From an uncultured Flavobacteriaceae bacterium (GTDB lineage Bacteria; Bacteroidota; Bacteroidia; Flavobacteriales; Flavobacteriaceae): 64,000 nucleotides of DNA. Under the pieces are notes generated by a model. It searched no databases. It was not told the DNA's origin and worked only from the letters and a program-made list of their open reading frames with translations. Shown here in pieces: positions 1 through 9,920 of the stretch (its first letter is position 1; every line of letters begins with the position of its first letter). Both the position numbers and the translations under genes were made by a program. The stretch is from NCBI GenBank assembly GCA_947502975.1, contig CANNBV010000001.1, positions 434,001 through 498,000 on the forward strand, written 5' to 3'.

Positions 1-181
1 TGCTGCAGAGCGTGCAGCTTTAAGAGAAGAGTTGATACCTTTTTTAACAGTTTCACTTAAAGTAGATAGAGATGCCAATATGGGTATTGTAGGTGACGTA
101 AAGCAAGAACTTAGAAAAGTAAATGCTTTAAAAATTAACTATACTACAGGTACAGGTGATGTGTCTACAAACATGGAATAG
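1..181 (+). CDS. exbD: ExbD/TolR-family biopolymer transport protein, C-terminal end (partial)
   Basis: The window opens inside a reading frame that ends with TAG at 179-181. The 59 visible residues include VSLKVDRDANMGIVGDV followed by KQELRKVNALKINY. This matches the C-terminal periplasmic domain of Bacteroidota ExbD proteins, which with ExbB and TonB use the proton gradient to energise outer-membrane receptors. The membrane helix with the proton-carrying Asp lies upstream and cannot be seen. The link to the three TonB-dependent receptors in this window is functional, not positional. The family call rests on resemblance of a short tail only. Confidence 0.7.
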   Translation, partial: AAERAALREELIPFLTVSLKVDRDANMGIVGDVKQELRKVNALKINYTTGTGDVSTNME

Positions 182-206
182 AATAGTAAATAATCTTAAT
201 ATTTAT

Positions 207-237
207 AAAAAGTCGAGATGTTAATCTCGACTTTTTT
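207..237 (+). terminator. Rho-independent terminator after exbD
   Basis: GTCGAGAT (212-219) pairs with ATCTCGAC (224-231) around a 4-base loop. The stem is flanked by A5 and T6 runs, so it lengthens into an A-U stem with a U tail. It lies 26 bases after the exbD stop. Confidence 0.85.
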
Positions 238-322
238 ATGCGATATATCTTTTAAAGCTAGTTAATAGATGCAATATTTATTAACTTTATACAAAACTAT
301 ATTTTAGTTGAATTCTATAACA

Positions 323-763
323 ATGCTATTACGTAAATCTCAAAATCTTACCTTTTTTAATCCAAGAATTGTAAGCAATTCAGGAGTTCCTTTTTTTGAT
401 ATGGGTATTTCGGCTGGATTCCCATCTCCTGCAGATGATTTTAAAGAACAACGCTTATCTTTAGATAGAGAGCTTATAAAAAATAAAGAAGCTACTTTTT
501 TTGCAAGAGTTAGTGGACAATCCATGATCGGTGCGGGGCTTGATGATAACGACTTACTTGTTATAGATAGGAGTTTAGAACCCACGCATAATAAAATAGC
601 AGTATGTTTTTTGGATGGGGAATTTACGGTTAAACGGTTAAAAGTTGAAGGCAACTGTGTTTGGCTACAACCAGAAAACCCTAATTATAAACCTATAATA
701 GTTACAGAAGAAAATAATTTTATAATCTGGGGTATAGTGACCAACGTTATAAAAAAGGTATAA
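323..763 (+). CDS. umuD: UmuD-like S24 peptidase (LexA/UmuD family), orphan
   Basis: This is a 146-residue UmuD-like protein, starting at ATG 323; an in-frame TTG at 308 is possible but less likely. UmuD cleaves itself when RecA filaments form, and UmuD' then activates the Y-family polymerase UmuC. The Ala31-Gly32 cleavage site (ISAGFPSP), nucleophile Ser67 (SGQSM) and general base Lys104 (FTVKRL) are all present. Their spacings (36 and 37 residues) equal those of E. coli UmuD (C24-G25, S60, K97). No DNA-binding domain is present, so it is not LexA. Usually umuC follows directly, but here the next gene is an unrelated lipoprotein. I saw no clear SOS box. Confidence 0.85.
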   Translation: MLLRKSQNLTFFNPRIVSNSGVPFFDMGISAGFPSPADDFKEQRLSLDRELIKNKEATFFARVSGQSMIGAGLDDNDLLVIDRSLEPTHNKIAVCFLDGEFTVKRLKVEGNCVWLQPENPNYKPIIVTEENNFIIWGIVTNVIKKV

Positions 764-789
764 ACGCATTTGTAATATTTTCACCTTAA

Positions 790-3700
790 ATGAAGTTGTT
801 TAAAGTCTGTTTTATCCTGTTACTGATTTTTATTTTGGGATGCAAGAAGGATCCTGATTATTCGCAATACAAAAGTGATACTAATACTCCGTTCACTGAT
901 ATACCCGCATCATATTCTAACATTCATTTCGAAAATAAAGTAGAAGAAACACCCGAACTTAATTTCTTGAATTACACCTATGTTTATAATGGAGGAGGTG
1001 TTGCAATAGGTGATATTAATAATGACGGTTTGGAAGATATCTATTTCACTTCGAATCAAAATTCAAACAAATTATACCTAAACAAAGGTGGTTTTGTCTT
1101 TGAAGATATTACTGAAAGTGCTGGTGTTGAAGATGAAAAGGGGTGGAGTACGGGAGTAAATATGATAGATGTGAATAATGACGGTTGGCTAGATATTTAC
1201 GTTTGTAAATCTGGGAGCCTAAACAATATGGTCTTACGGAAAAACCTCCTCTATATAAATCAAAAGAATAACACATTTAAAGAAGCAGCTAAACAATATG
1301 GGTTAACTGGTGGTTATGCGTTTTCAACTCAATCCTATTTTTTTGATTATGACAAAGATGGCGATTTAGATATGTATTTGGTAAATCACCGCCCAGATTT
1401 TAATAGTCAAATTTCAATTGATTTAAATTTGAAGAAACCATTGACTCTCGAAAATTCTGATCTATTATTTAGAAATGATAATGGAAGGTATCATAATGTT
1501 ACTAGACAGGCAAAACTAGGTAATAATGCTTGGGGATTAAGTGCAGCAATAGGAGATTTTAATGGAGATAATTGGCCAGATATTTATGTTGCTAATGATT
1601 TTTATGAACCAGATTTTTTATACATCAATAATCAAGATGGTACATTTACAGAAGAGAGTCAGAAGTATTTTAAACACATCCCAACAAATAGTATGGGAAG
1701 CGACTTTGCAGATATAAATAACGATTTATTACCTGATTTAGTAGTACTTGATATGATGGCAGCTGACAGAAAAAGAGGAAAAGAAAATATGGCTACTATG
1801 AGCACTAGTAACTTTAATTTAATGGTAGAAAATGATTACCACTACCAATATATGGCTAATATGTTACAATTAAATAATGGTACAAACTCTTATAGTGAAA
1901 TAGGTCAGTTTTCAGGAATAGCAAAGACTGATTGGAGTTGGGCGCCACTCGTAGCTGATTTTAATAATGATGGATTTAATGATGTTTTTATAACAAACGG
2001 TATTGAAAAGGACTTAACAAATCAGGATTTTAAACGCCAGATTGCTGAAGATATCATGAATAACAAACAGTTTAGTCTTGATGAAGCCATTAACATGATG
2101 CCTTCTACACAGTTGAATAACTATATGTTTTTGAACAATAAGGATTATACATTTAAAGATGTTAGTGATAGCTTTGGATTTGATACTAAAGTGAATTCAA
2201 ATGGAGCTGCTTATGCAGATTTTGATAATGATGGTGATTTAGATTTGGTGATCAATAATCAATCAGAAAAAGCATCCTTATATCGAAATGACATAGGTAA
2301 AAATAATTATATTAAGTTTTCGTTTGAAGGGCAAAAAGAGAATATAAAAGGTGTCGGGACTAAAGTTATTGTTTATACTGATGATACAAAACAAATAAAA
2401 GAGGTGAATCCAATGCGAGGGTACCAATCCTCTACAAGCTACGGTTTGAATTTTGGTTTAGGCACATCAAAAGATATAGATAGTATTCATGTGATTTGGC
2501 CAGACGATAGATCTCAGCTCATTACTGAAGTTAAAGTAAATAGCACTATAAATTTATCATATGATGATGCCACAGGAAATGTAGCGCTGGATACATCATC
2601 ACCTTCAAAATTTGAAATACTTAAACCTTCCGTTTTAGGAATTAATTATGCTCATCATCCTGTAAATTTTAATGATTATGATTTGCAATTACTATTACCT
2701 CAAAAACAATCAACTATAGATGCGGCTTTAGCGGTTGCTGATGTAAATAACGACAGTTTAGAAGATGTTTATATTGGAAACACTAAAGGTTATGGAGGTC
2801 AATTATATATTCAAAATCAAAATGGTGAGTTTACATTATCCTCAAATACTGTGTTCGACACGGATAAAAACTATACAGACAATAATGCTGTGTTTTTTGA
2901 TGTCGATGGTGATGATGATCTAGATTTATACGTAGCATCTGGAAATTATAGCGATACAGAAAATAGTCGTTGGCATCAGGATAGATTATATATAAACAAT
3001 GGAAAAGGAGTATTTTCAAAAGGTAGATTACCAAAACTATTATCAGTTACAAAAGCAATTGCTGCTCATGATTTTGATAACGATGGTGATATAGACGTTT
3101 TTGTTGGTGGTCGTGTAATTCCTGGGAAATACCCGAATGCCCCAAAATCATACTTTTTAGAAAACAGAAATGGTAATTTATTTGATGAAACAACATCATT
3201 GGCTAGTGATATTCAAAATGTAGGTATGCTTAACGATGCTGTGTTTTCTGATTATGATAACGATGGAGATTTCGATTTAATCGTAGCTGGAGAATGGATG
3301 CCTATTACAATTTTCGAAAATGAAAATAAAAAATTCAAAAAAGTTGATTTAAATAATAAAGATATAACAGGCTGGTTTCAAACGATAAAACCTATTGATT
3401 TTGATGGTGATGGTGATGAGGATTATTTTGTGGGTAATTTTGGAGAAAACAATAAATTTCATCCTAAAAAAGAGAATCCTTTACACATTTATGCCAATTA
3501 TTTTGATGAGAATAAGAGCTACGATATAGCTCTAAGCAAAGAGTCGGAAGGCGATTTGTTTCCTATTCGAGGAAAAGAATGTTCATCAGAGCAAACCCCA
3601 TTTTTAAATGAAAAATTTAAAACATACAAGTCGTTTGCATCTTCAAACATTTATGATGTTTACGGAAAAGACAAAATAGAAAATGCATTGCACCTTACAG

Positions 3701-4071
3701 TAACGAGTTTTTCTTCCTACTATATTGAAAATAAAGGTGGTGGAAACCTAGAGTTTCATAAGTTACCTAACACTGCGCAAATAGGACCTGTTTTAGACTT
3801 TGAAACCTTAGATTTAAATACTGATGGCAATACAGAAATAATAGGTGTTGGCAGTATTCATGATGCTGAAGTAGAAACTATTCGTTACGATGCTTCTCGA
3901 GGGTTTGTGCTTTCTTCAAATAAAAATAACCCAGATAGTAATATCTCAATTTTAGATAAAAACATTACTAATAAAGCTGCAAAGGCAATTGAAAAGATAG
4001 TAATTAAAGGTAAGCCACATTTAGTAATATTGAATGCGGATGATGCCCTTTCAATAGTAAAAATCAAATAG
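790..4071 (+). CDS. Large VCBS/FG-GAP repeat lipoprotein with central ASPIC/UnbV domain (CRTAC1-like)
   Basis: This 1093-residue lipoprotein has the lipobox ILGC at residues 15-18 followed by KKD. About seven Ca-binding FG-GAP motifs (DINNDGLED near 75, DFDNDGDLD near 477) precede an ASPIC/UnbV segment at about 521-585 (VGTKVIVYTDD to IHVIWPDD). About six more follow (DVNNDSLED near 651, last near 1008). The pattern suggests two beta-propellers joined by the ASPIC domain. Such proteins are common in Bacteroidota and probably act at the cell surface in adhesion or glycan binding, but no specific role is established. No SusC/SusD pair is adjacent. It starts 26 bases after umuD and ends at a shared terminator. 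Family confident, function unknown. Confidence 0.85.
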   Translation: MKLFKVCFILLLIFILGCKKDPDYSQYKSDTNTPFTDIPASYSNIHFENKVEETPELNFLNYTYVYNGGGVAIGDINNDGLEDIYFTSNQNSNKLYLNKGGFVFEDITESAGVEDEKGWSTGVNMIDVNNDGWLDIYVCKSGSLNNMVLRKNLLYINQKNNTFKEAAKQYGLTGGYAFSTQSYFFDYDKDGDLDMYLVNHRPDFNSQISIDLNLKKPLTLENSDLLFRNDNGRYHNVTRQAKLGNNAWGLSAAIGDFNGDNWPDIYVANDFYEPDFLYINNQDGTFTEESQKYFKHIPTNSMGSDFADINNDLLPDLVVLDMMAADRKRGKENMATMSTSNFNLMVENDYHYQYMANMLQLNNGTNSYSEIGQFSGIAKTDWSWAPLVADFNNDGFNDVFITNGIEKDLTNQDFKRQIAEDIMNNKQFSLDEAINMMPSTQLNNYMFLNNKDYTFKDVSDSFGFDTKVNSNGAAYADFDNDGDLDLVINNQSEKASLYRNDIGKNNYIKFSFEGQKENIKGVGTKVIVYTDDTKQIKEVNPMRGYQSSTSYGLNFGLGTSKDIDSIHVIWPDDRSQLITEVKVNSTINLSYDDATGNVALDTSSPSKFEILKPSVLGINYAHHPVNFNDYDLQLLLPQKQSTIDAALAVADVNNDSLEDVYIGNTKGYGGQLYIQNQNGEFTLSSNTVFDTDKNYTDNNAVFFDVDGDDDLDLYVASGNYSDTENSRWHQDRLYINNGKGVFSKGRLPKLLSVTKAIAAHDFDNDGDIDVFVGGRVIPGKYPNAPKSYFLENRNGNLFDETTSLASDIQNVGMLNDAVFSDYDNDGDFDLIVAGEWMPITIFENENKKFKKVDLNNKDITGWFQTIKPIDFDGDGDEDYFVGNFGENNKFHPKKENPLHIYANYFDENKSYDIALSKESEGDLFPIRGKECSSEQTPFLNEKFKTYKSFASSNIYDVYGKDKIENALHLTVTSFSSYYIENKGGGNLEFHKLPNTAQIGPVLDFETLDLNTDGNTEIIGVGSIHDAEVETIRYDASRGFVLSSNKNNPDSNISILDKNITNKAAKAIEKIVIKGKPHLVILNADDALSIVKIK

Positions 4072-4093
4072 TTGATGGGATAGTATTAGGAAT

Positions 4094-4131
4094 AAAAAAA
4101 GCGAAGCATCTTTGATGTTTCGCTTTTTTTA
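4094..4131. terminator. Bidirectional terminator between FG-GAP gene and sucB
   Basis: GCGAAGCATC (4101-4110) pairs with GATGTTTCGC (4114-4123) with one G-T pair. The stem is flanked by A7 and T7. It lies between convergent genes and can serve both strands. Confidence 0.85.
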
Positions 4132-4149
4132 AAATATATAATTTGCGTA

Positions 4150-5364
4150 TTATAATTCTAACGCTTTTTTCACGTCATTATCCATTAGCAATTCAATAGG
4201 ATTTTCTAACGCCTCTTTAACAGCAACTAAGAAACCTACACTTTCCTTACCGTCAATAATTCTATGATCGTAAGATAAAGCGACATACATAATTGGTCTA
4301 ATTTCAACTTTACCATCAATAGCAACAGGGCGTTCAACAATGTTGTGCATGCCCAAAATTCCACTTTGCGGAGGATTTATAATTGGTGTAGATAGCATAC
4401 TTCCAAAGACACCACCATTGGAAATAGTAAATGTGCCTCCCGTCATTTCATCAACGGTTATTTGTCCATCTCTAGCTCTAATTGCTAAGCGTTTTACTTC
4501 AGATTCTACACCTCTAAAACTTAAATTTTCGACATTTCGCATAACAGGTACCATCAATCCTTTTGGTCCAGAAACAGCAATACTGATATCACAGAAGTCA
4601 TAGCTAATCATTTCTTTACCATCTATCATAGAGTTAACCGCAGGATACATTTTAAGTGCCCTTACAACAGCTAACGTAAAGAAACTCATAAACCCTAAGC
4701 TAACACCATGTTTCGTTTTAAATGTTTCTTTATATTCTTTTCTTAATTCGAAAATAGGAGACATATCAACTTCATTAAATGTAGTTAACATCGCAGTAGT
4801 GTTTTTAGCTTCTACAAGACGCTCTGCTACCTTACGACGTAGCATCGACATTTTACTTCTAGAAGTGCCTCGAGACCCCCCAGTAGGTGTTCCCATTGAT
4901 GGTACCGCTTTCACAGCATCTTCTTTGGTAACTCTTCCATCTTTGCCAGTGCCTTTAATAGATCCTGCATCCATACCTTTTTCAGCAAGAATCTTTTTTG
5001 CAGCAGGACTTGCACTACCAGTAGCATAAGTTTTTGTTTCAGAAGCTTGAGGTGCAGGAGCACTTTCTTTCTTTGGAGTTTCTTCTTTGGCCTCTACTTT
5101 TGGAGCTGCACCACCTTCAGGTTTTTCAGCACTAGTATCAATATGGCACACAACTGCTCCAACATCTACAGCGTCTCCCTCTTCTGCTTTTAATGTAATA
5201 GTACCACTAGCTTCAGCTGGAAGTTCTAGTGTGGCTTTATCACTATCTACTTCTGCAATAGCTTGATCTTTTTCAACATAATCCCCATCTTCAACTAACC
5301 AAGCTGCAATCTCTACTTCAGTAATAGATTCTCCTGGAGATGGTACTTTCATTTCTAAAATCAT
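4150..5364 (-). CDS. sucB: 2-oxoglutarate dehydrogenase E2, dihydrolipoyl succinyltransferase
   Basis: This 404-residue protein is E2 of the 2-oxoglutarate dehydrogenase complex, moving succinyl groups from E1 to CoA in the TCA cycle. It has one N-terminal lipoyl domain with the lipoylated Lys43 in DSDKATLE. A proline/alanine/glutamate-rich linker is followed by a peripheral subunit-binding domain at about 118-153 ([12 protein letters not shown] to GRVTKEDAV). The catalytic domain carries DHRIIDG, with His367 and Asp371. Length and order are standard for SucB. It lies 34 bases downstream of sucA on the same strand, so the two form an operon. The shared E3 (lpd) is not in the window. Confidence 0.97.
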   Translation of the reverse strand: MILEMKVPSPGESITEVEIAAWLVEDGDYVEKDQAIAEVDSDKATLELPAEASGTITLKAEEGDAVDVGAVVCHIDTSAEKPEGGAAPKVEAKEETPKKESAPAPQASETKTYATGSASPAAKKILAEKGMDAGSIKGTGKDGRVTKEDAVKAVPSMGTPTGGSRGTSRSKMSMLRRKVAERLVEAKNTTAMLTTFNEVDMSPIFELRKEYKETFKTKHGVSLGFMSFFTLAVVRALKMYPAVNSMIDGKEMISYDFCDISIAVSGPKGLMVPVMRNVENLSFRGVESEVKRLAIRARDGQITVDEMTGGTFTISNGGVFGSMLSTPIINPPQSGILGMHNIVERPVAIDGKVEIRPIMYVALSYDHRIIDGKESVGFLVAVKEALENPIELLMDNDVKKALEL

Positions 5365-5398
5365 GTGTATATAATTTTAATTGTATTTCTGTTTATTT

Positions 5399-8140
5399 TT
5401 ATTTTATGTCAAAAACCGTATTGATAACGCGTTGTTGTCTTCTTTTATCTCTGGTGCTTGATCCTGGTGCAGGTACTGATGCAAATGATCTAGAATTTAC
5501 TTCTAACTTTACTAAATTCATTCGCTGTAGCATGTAACTCCAAGCTCCCATGTTTTCAGGTTCTTCTTGAGCCCAAACATATTTTTTAACGTTTGGATAT
5601 TTATCAATAACCTCCTTAATCTTTTCAAGATGTAAAGGGAATAATTGTTCAATTCTTACTAAAGCTATGTTGTTCGTACCTAATTCTTCTCGCTTTGCTA
5701 ATAAGTCGTAATAAAACTTACCAGTACAGAATACTAGTTTTTCAACATTTTTAGGGTCTATAGTATCATCAATAACCTCTTCAAAACTTCCTGAGGCTAA
5801 TTCACTGATAGATGATACCGCCTTAGGATGACGTAGTAGACTTTTGGGTGTAAAAACGATTAGTGGCTTTCTATAGTCGCGCTTCATTTGTCGTCTTAAC
5901 AAATGGAACATGTTTGCAGGAGTTGTACAATCTGCTACAATCATATTATCATTTCCACATAATTGAAGATAACGTTCTATTCGAGCAGATGAGTGCTCCG
6001 AGCCTTGCCCTTCATAACCATGAGGTAACAATACTACAATTCCGTTTTGCGCTTTCCACTTGTCTTCAGCTGCTGATAAATATTGATCGAAAATAATTTG
6101 AGCGCCATTACTAAAATCACCAAATTGCGCTTCCCATATGGTTAGTGTATTTGGGTTTGCCATGGCATAACCATAGTCAAAACCAAGAACCCCATACTCA
6201 GATAAAAATGAATTAAAAATATCCATTTTACCTTTATTATTGGGGTTGGTATTTAAAAGATTAACACGTTCTTCTGAAATAATATCTCTTAAAATAGCAT
6301 GACGATGACTAAAAGTACCACGCTCCACATCTTGGCCAGAAATACGTACATTATAACCTTCCTCAAGTAAACTACCATAGGCTAATGTTTCAGCCATTCC
6401 CCAATCTAAAGTATCAGTTTCAAAAACCATTTTCGCTCTGCCTTGAAGAATACGTTCAGCTTTTCGTAAAAACTTTTGACCTTCTGGCACAGTAGAAACT
6501 ACCTTTGAAATATGTTTTAGATTTTCTTCTTTGTAGCCTGTGTCTTCACTTTCTAACATAGCATCAACACCTTTTCTGGTAAAACCTAGCCAACGCTCTT
6601 GCATAAATTCACGAACCTTAGACGAATCTGCCTCTTTGGCCTTTTCATATTCACGTTCTAAAGTACTCCTAAATTCTGCTACGATATGCTCTGAATAAGA
6701 TTTATCAATGGTGTTTTCTGCGATGAGCTTATCAGAATATATTTTATAAGGATTTTGGTGTTTAGATATGTTTTTATATAAATTTGGTTGCGTAAAACGA
6801 GGCTCATCTCCTTCATTATGTCCATATTTTCGATACCCTAATAAATCTATATATACATCTTTTTTGTAACGCATTCTATAATCTAGAGCCATTTCCACAG
6901 CATGAACAACAGCTTCAGCATCATCAGCATTTACATGCATTACGGGAGATAATGTTACTTTGGCAACATCAGTACAATACGTACTTGAACGACCATCTAG
7001 ATAATTAGTTGTAAATCCTATTTGATTATTAACGACAATATGAATGGTTCCACCAGTCTTATAACCATTTAATTGACTCATTTGCCCAACTTCATACACA
7101 ATACCTTGACCAGCTATTGCAGCATCACCATGAACTAAAATCGGTAAAATTTTAGAGTCATCACCATTATAATCATCATCAATTTTGGCGCGAGTTATAC
7201 CTTCTGCTACTGGACCAACGGTTTCTAGATGAGATGGATTAGGTACCAAGTTCATTTTTATAGACTTACCATTTTGATAGGTTTTATCTAAAGTAAGCCC
7301 TAAATGATATTTAACGTCACCATCAATATTTTCATCTTCAAAATCTTTACCTTCAAACTCACTGAATAATTCATGCAAAGGCTTTCTGAAAATATTTACC
7401 AAGGTGCTAAGACGTCCGCGATGTGCCATGCCCAAAACGCACTCTTTTACGCCATACTTTTCTACTGCATTATATAAGGTGTTACTAATAGCAGGAATTA
7501 ATGATTCACCACCTTCTAATGAGAATCGTTTTTGACCAACATATTTTGTTTGTAAAAAGTTTTCAAAAGTAACCGCCTGGTTTAATTTTGAAAGAATGTA
7601 CTTCTTGGTTTCAGAGGAATAATTAGAGTGATTATCATTTACATTTAACTTGTCTTGCCACCATTTAATAACATCTGGATTACGTAGATACATATATTCA
7701 ACCCCTATAGAGTCGCAATAAATACGTTCTAGGTGTTCGATGATTACGCTAAGACTTTGTGCACCAATACCCAAAACTTCACCAGCATTAAAGATGGTGT
7801 CTAAATCGTTTTTGGAAAGCCCAAAATTTTCAATTGCCAATGTAGGTTGGTAAGTTCTTCTATCTCTAACGGGATTTGTTTTGGTAAACAGATGACCACG
7901 ACTTCTATATCCATCAATGAGACGTGCTACCTGAAACTCTTTTTGGATGTGTTCAGGTATTTGCGTTGTTACGCCTTCTACAATTTCGCCATCAAGCCCA
8001 TAATTTTCACTACCAAAATCATAACCTTGAAAAAAGGCTCTCCAACTAGGTTCTACACTATCCGGATTTTGCAGATATTGCTCGTACAAATCAGCAAAAT
8101 ATGCTGTATGAGCAGCATTTAAAAAGGAAAATTTATCCAT
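5399..8140 (-). CDS. sucA: 2-oxoglutarate dehydrogenase E1 component
   Basis: This 913-residue thiamine-diphosphate enzyme decarboxylates 2-oxoglutarate and passes the succinyl group to SucB. It has the N-terminal E1o signature (FLNAAHTAYFADLYEQYL), the AHRGRLSTLVNIF segment, the ThDP/Mg region around HGDAAIAGQGIVYE and the transketolase-like QFGDFSNGAQIIFDQY block. The C-terminal region includes WAQEEPENMGAW. Length is typical of bacterial E1o. It is the first gene of sucA-sucB. A TAnnTTTG element on this strand at 8178-8185 lies about 38 bases before the ATG. Confidence 0.97.
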   Translation of the reverse strand: MDKFSFLNAAHTAYFADLYEQYLQNPDSVEPSWRAFFQGYDFGSENYGLDGEIVEGVTTQIPEHIQKEFQVARLIDGYRSRGHLFTKTNPVRDRRTYQPTLAIENFGLSKNDLDTIFNAGEVLGIGAQSLSVIIEHLERIYCDSIGVEYMYLRNPDVIKWWQDKLNVNDNHSNYSSETKKYILSKLNQAVTFENFLQTKYVGQKRFSLEGGESLIPAISNTLYNAVEKYGVKECVLGMAHRGRLSTLVNIFRKPLHELFSEFEGKDFEDENIDGDVKYHLGLTLDKTYQNGKSIKMNLVPNPSHLETVGPVAEGITRAKIDDDYNGDDSKILPILVHGDAAIAGQGIVYEVGQMSQLNGYKTGGTIHIVVNNQIGFTTNYLDGRSSTYCTDVAKVTLSPVMHVNADDAEAVVHAVEMALDYRMRYKKDVYIDLLGYRKYGHNEGDEPRFTQPNLYKNISKHQNPYKIYSDKLIAENTIDKSYSEHIVAEFRSTLEREYEKAKEADSSKVREFMQERWLGFTRKGVDAMLESEDTGYKEENLKHISKVVSTVPEGQKFLRKAERILQGRAKMVFETDTLDWGMAETLAYGSLLEEGYNVRISGQDVERGTFSHRHAILRDIISEERVNLLNTNPNNKGKMDIFNSFLSEYGVLGFDYGYAMANPNTLTIWEAQFGDFSNGAQIIFDQYLSAAEDKWKAQNGIVVLLPHGYEGQGSEHSSARIERYLQLCGNDNMIVADCTTPANMFHLLRRQMKRDYRKPLIVFTPKSLLRHPKAVSSISELASGSFEEVIDDTIDPKNVEKLVFCTGKFYYDLLAKREELGTNNIALVRIEQLFPLHLEKIKEVIDKYPNVKKYVWAQEEPENMGAWSYMLQRMNLVKLEVNSRSFASVPAPGSSTRDKRRQQRVINTVFDIK

Positions 8141-8177
8141 TGTTTTTTTGAGCTATCACTTTTTGAAAAACATTCTT

Positions 8178-8185
8178 CAAAAATA
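8178..8185 (-). promoter_or_regulatory. Candidate -7 element of the sucA promoter
   Basis: The plus strand reads CAAAAATA, which is TATTTTTG on the coding strand and fits the Bacteroidota -7 consensus TAnnTTTG. It would give a leader of about 30 bases. I found no convincing -33 TTG at the expected spacing. Confidence 0.4.
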
Positions 8186-8315
8186 CAACTTTTACTAAAA
8201 TTAGATACTTGTTTGAAGATATTTGTAGTGGTTTGTAAAACTTTTAACGAAAGCTATAGAATAGGCGTTAAAATTTTAACAATAAATGGAAAGATTCGAT
8301 TAAATTGAGAAAAAT

Positions 8316-8347
8316 AAAAACACCTTCAAAAAATTGAAGGTGTTTTT
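8316..8347 (-). terminator. Terminator after the GDSL lipoprotein gene
   Basis: CACCTTCAA pairs with TTGAAGGTG around a 4-base A loop. The stem is flanked by A5 and T5, so it also works on the minus strand. It lies 26 bases past the stop codon at 8374. Confidence 0.85.
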
Positions 8348-8373
8348 ATATATATTGAAAAGTAAAAATTTCT

Positions 8374-9909
8374 TTATTGAAGAAGTGTAGGCGAATAACT
8401 TGTTGGGTAATCATTGGCTTTAGCCACATTACCAGATGCAACAAAGTTAGAACCAAAATTTGCGTCAATTGCTTCCAAAAATTTATTGGCCATAAATGCA
8501 TATCCTCTGGCATTTAGATGAATTCCATCTAAGCTTACAGCCCCACCAGTAACTAAACTAGCAGTAAGATTAAAGCCATCAAAATTAATTCCTGTGCTTG
8601 CAACTTCACTTAATATAGCATTTAAGTCAACTAAGGCAATATTTTCGTTAGAACTAGCTACACTGCCTATGGTTGCATTATAAGCATCAGTAGCATTTTT
8701 AATAGCTTCAAGTTCATCAGAATCCAGAGCATCTTTATCGTCTATGCCATTAACTGCTGCGATTACCAATCCTGCTTGTTGAGGCGTTGGCGTACCGCCC
8801 ATTTGTAATAATCCTAAAACTTGCAGCACTTCAGGAGTTAAAGCTACAGTACCATAACCTTGCGCTAGTGCAGCTTGATCTATAGATAATACTAATAATT
8901 CATCCTCGGTCATTTGTCTAAAACCTAATGGATTTGTAGGAGTAACAGGTACATCAATAATCCATCTATTTGGGCCTTCATTAAAGGTAATGGCGTATTG
9001 TGCTGCTAAAGCTTGCGCTTGTGCTAGAGGAACCCCTTGCAATAATGCTCCTTGAAGAAATATACCACTTACTGCTTGAAATACTCCAGTTAATTGACCA
9101 GCAGTAGCGGCATCAAGAACGAGTGCATTATTAGGAACAGTTGTAAAAAAAGGTAAATCTGTAACATAAGGGACGTTGGTAACAACTCCTTTAGCCCCGT
9201 TTGATGTTAGTGTATTAACTAATGCATTGAAAGACGCATCAAAAGTTGGTGAGTCTGTTATTGGGTTTGAACCATCTCCACCAGAAGTAGCGTAACCTAA
9301 TACGTCATTTCCTCCAACTTCAGAAAGCGTGAAAAATGTTGGGTTTTGTGCCATAGCATCTCCTAAAACTGTTGCCGTAGGACTTGTAGCCATTCGAACG
9401 TAATAAGGATTTGCTAATCCTAGTGCTAAATTAGCTGGGTTACCCAAACCATCAAATAATAAATGGAAACTTTTGGCTCCTGGCACACCCATATTGTGAA
9501 AAGTTCCACCTATACTTGCAGCTCCTTCTGTAGTTGGAGTCGCAGGTAATCTTACTGGGCCAGCCCCGTTAAAAAATAATCTTGGCTGAAACCTAGGATT
9601 AGTCATACCGCCAATAAGAAGTCCTCCGATATTATCATTCATTAAGGGTTGATCGAATGCTCCTCCTCCTACTTTTGCAAATTGTTTTGATAAAGTATTT
9701 GGGAAAGAATTTTCTTGGCTAGCCTTAAAAATTGCACCATCAGTAAATCCTGCTGTGAATGATGCTCCGACGGCTACATAATTGGAAAAATCTGCTGATC
9801 CAGATGTTAATTCAGGAAGTATCTCCGCTTCTGGGATTGGGCTTTCTACATCTTCACATGATACAAAACCAATTAATAGTGCGAAAAGTGATATATATTT
9901 AAATTTCAT
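8374..9909 (-). CDS. SGNH/GDSL-hydrolase-type outer-membrane lipoprotein, partner of a TonB receptor
   Basis: This 511-residue lipoprotein has lipobox FVSC, with Cys18 as the likely lipidated residue. It carries the SGNH hydrolase blocks: nucleophile Ser50 in VAVGASFTAGF, the Gly-Asn block in EVGGNDVLGY, and Asp461/His464 in DGIHLNARGY near the C-terminus. The catalytic set is therefore complete, unlike some other degenerate enzymes in this window. GDSL enzymes cleave esters such as lipids or acetylated glycans; the substrate cannot be deduced. The gene starts 11 bases after the upstream TonB receptor, so the pair is one operon. A lipid or acylated-compound import role is an inference. Confidence 0.8.
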   Translation of the reverse strand: MKFKYISLFALLIGFVSCEDVESPIPEAEILPELTSGSADFSNYVAVGASFTAGFTDGAIFKASQENSFPNTLSKQFAKVGGGAFDQPLMNDNIGGLLIGGMTNPRFQPRLFFNGAGPVRLPATPTTEGAASIGGTFHNMGVPGAKSFHLLFDGLGNPANLALGLANPYYVRMATSPTATVLGDAMAQNPTFFTLSEVGGNDVLGYATSGGDGSNPITDSPTFDASFNALVNTLTSNGAKGVVTNVPYVTDLPFFTTVPNNALVLDAATAGQLTGVFQAVSGIFLQGALLQGVPLAQAQALAAQYAITFNEGPNRWIIDVPVTPTNPLGFRQMTEDELLVLSIDQAALAQGYGTVALTPEVLQVLGLLQMGGTPTPQQAGLVIAAVNGIDDKDALDSDELEAIKNATDAYNATIGSVASSNENIALVDLNAILSEVASTGINFDGFNLTASLVTGGAVSLDGIHLNARGYAFMANKFLEAIDANFGSNFVASGNVAKANDYPTSYSPTLLQ

Positions 9910-9920
9910 AGTTTCCTTTT

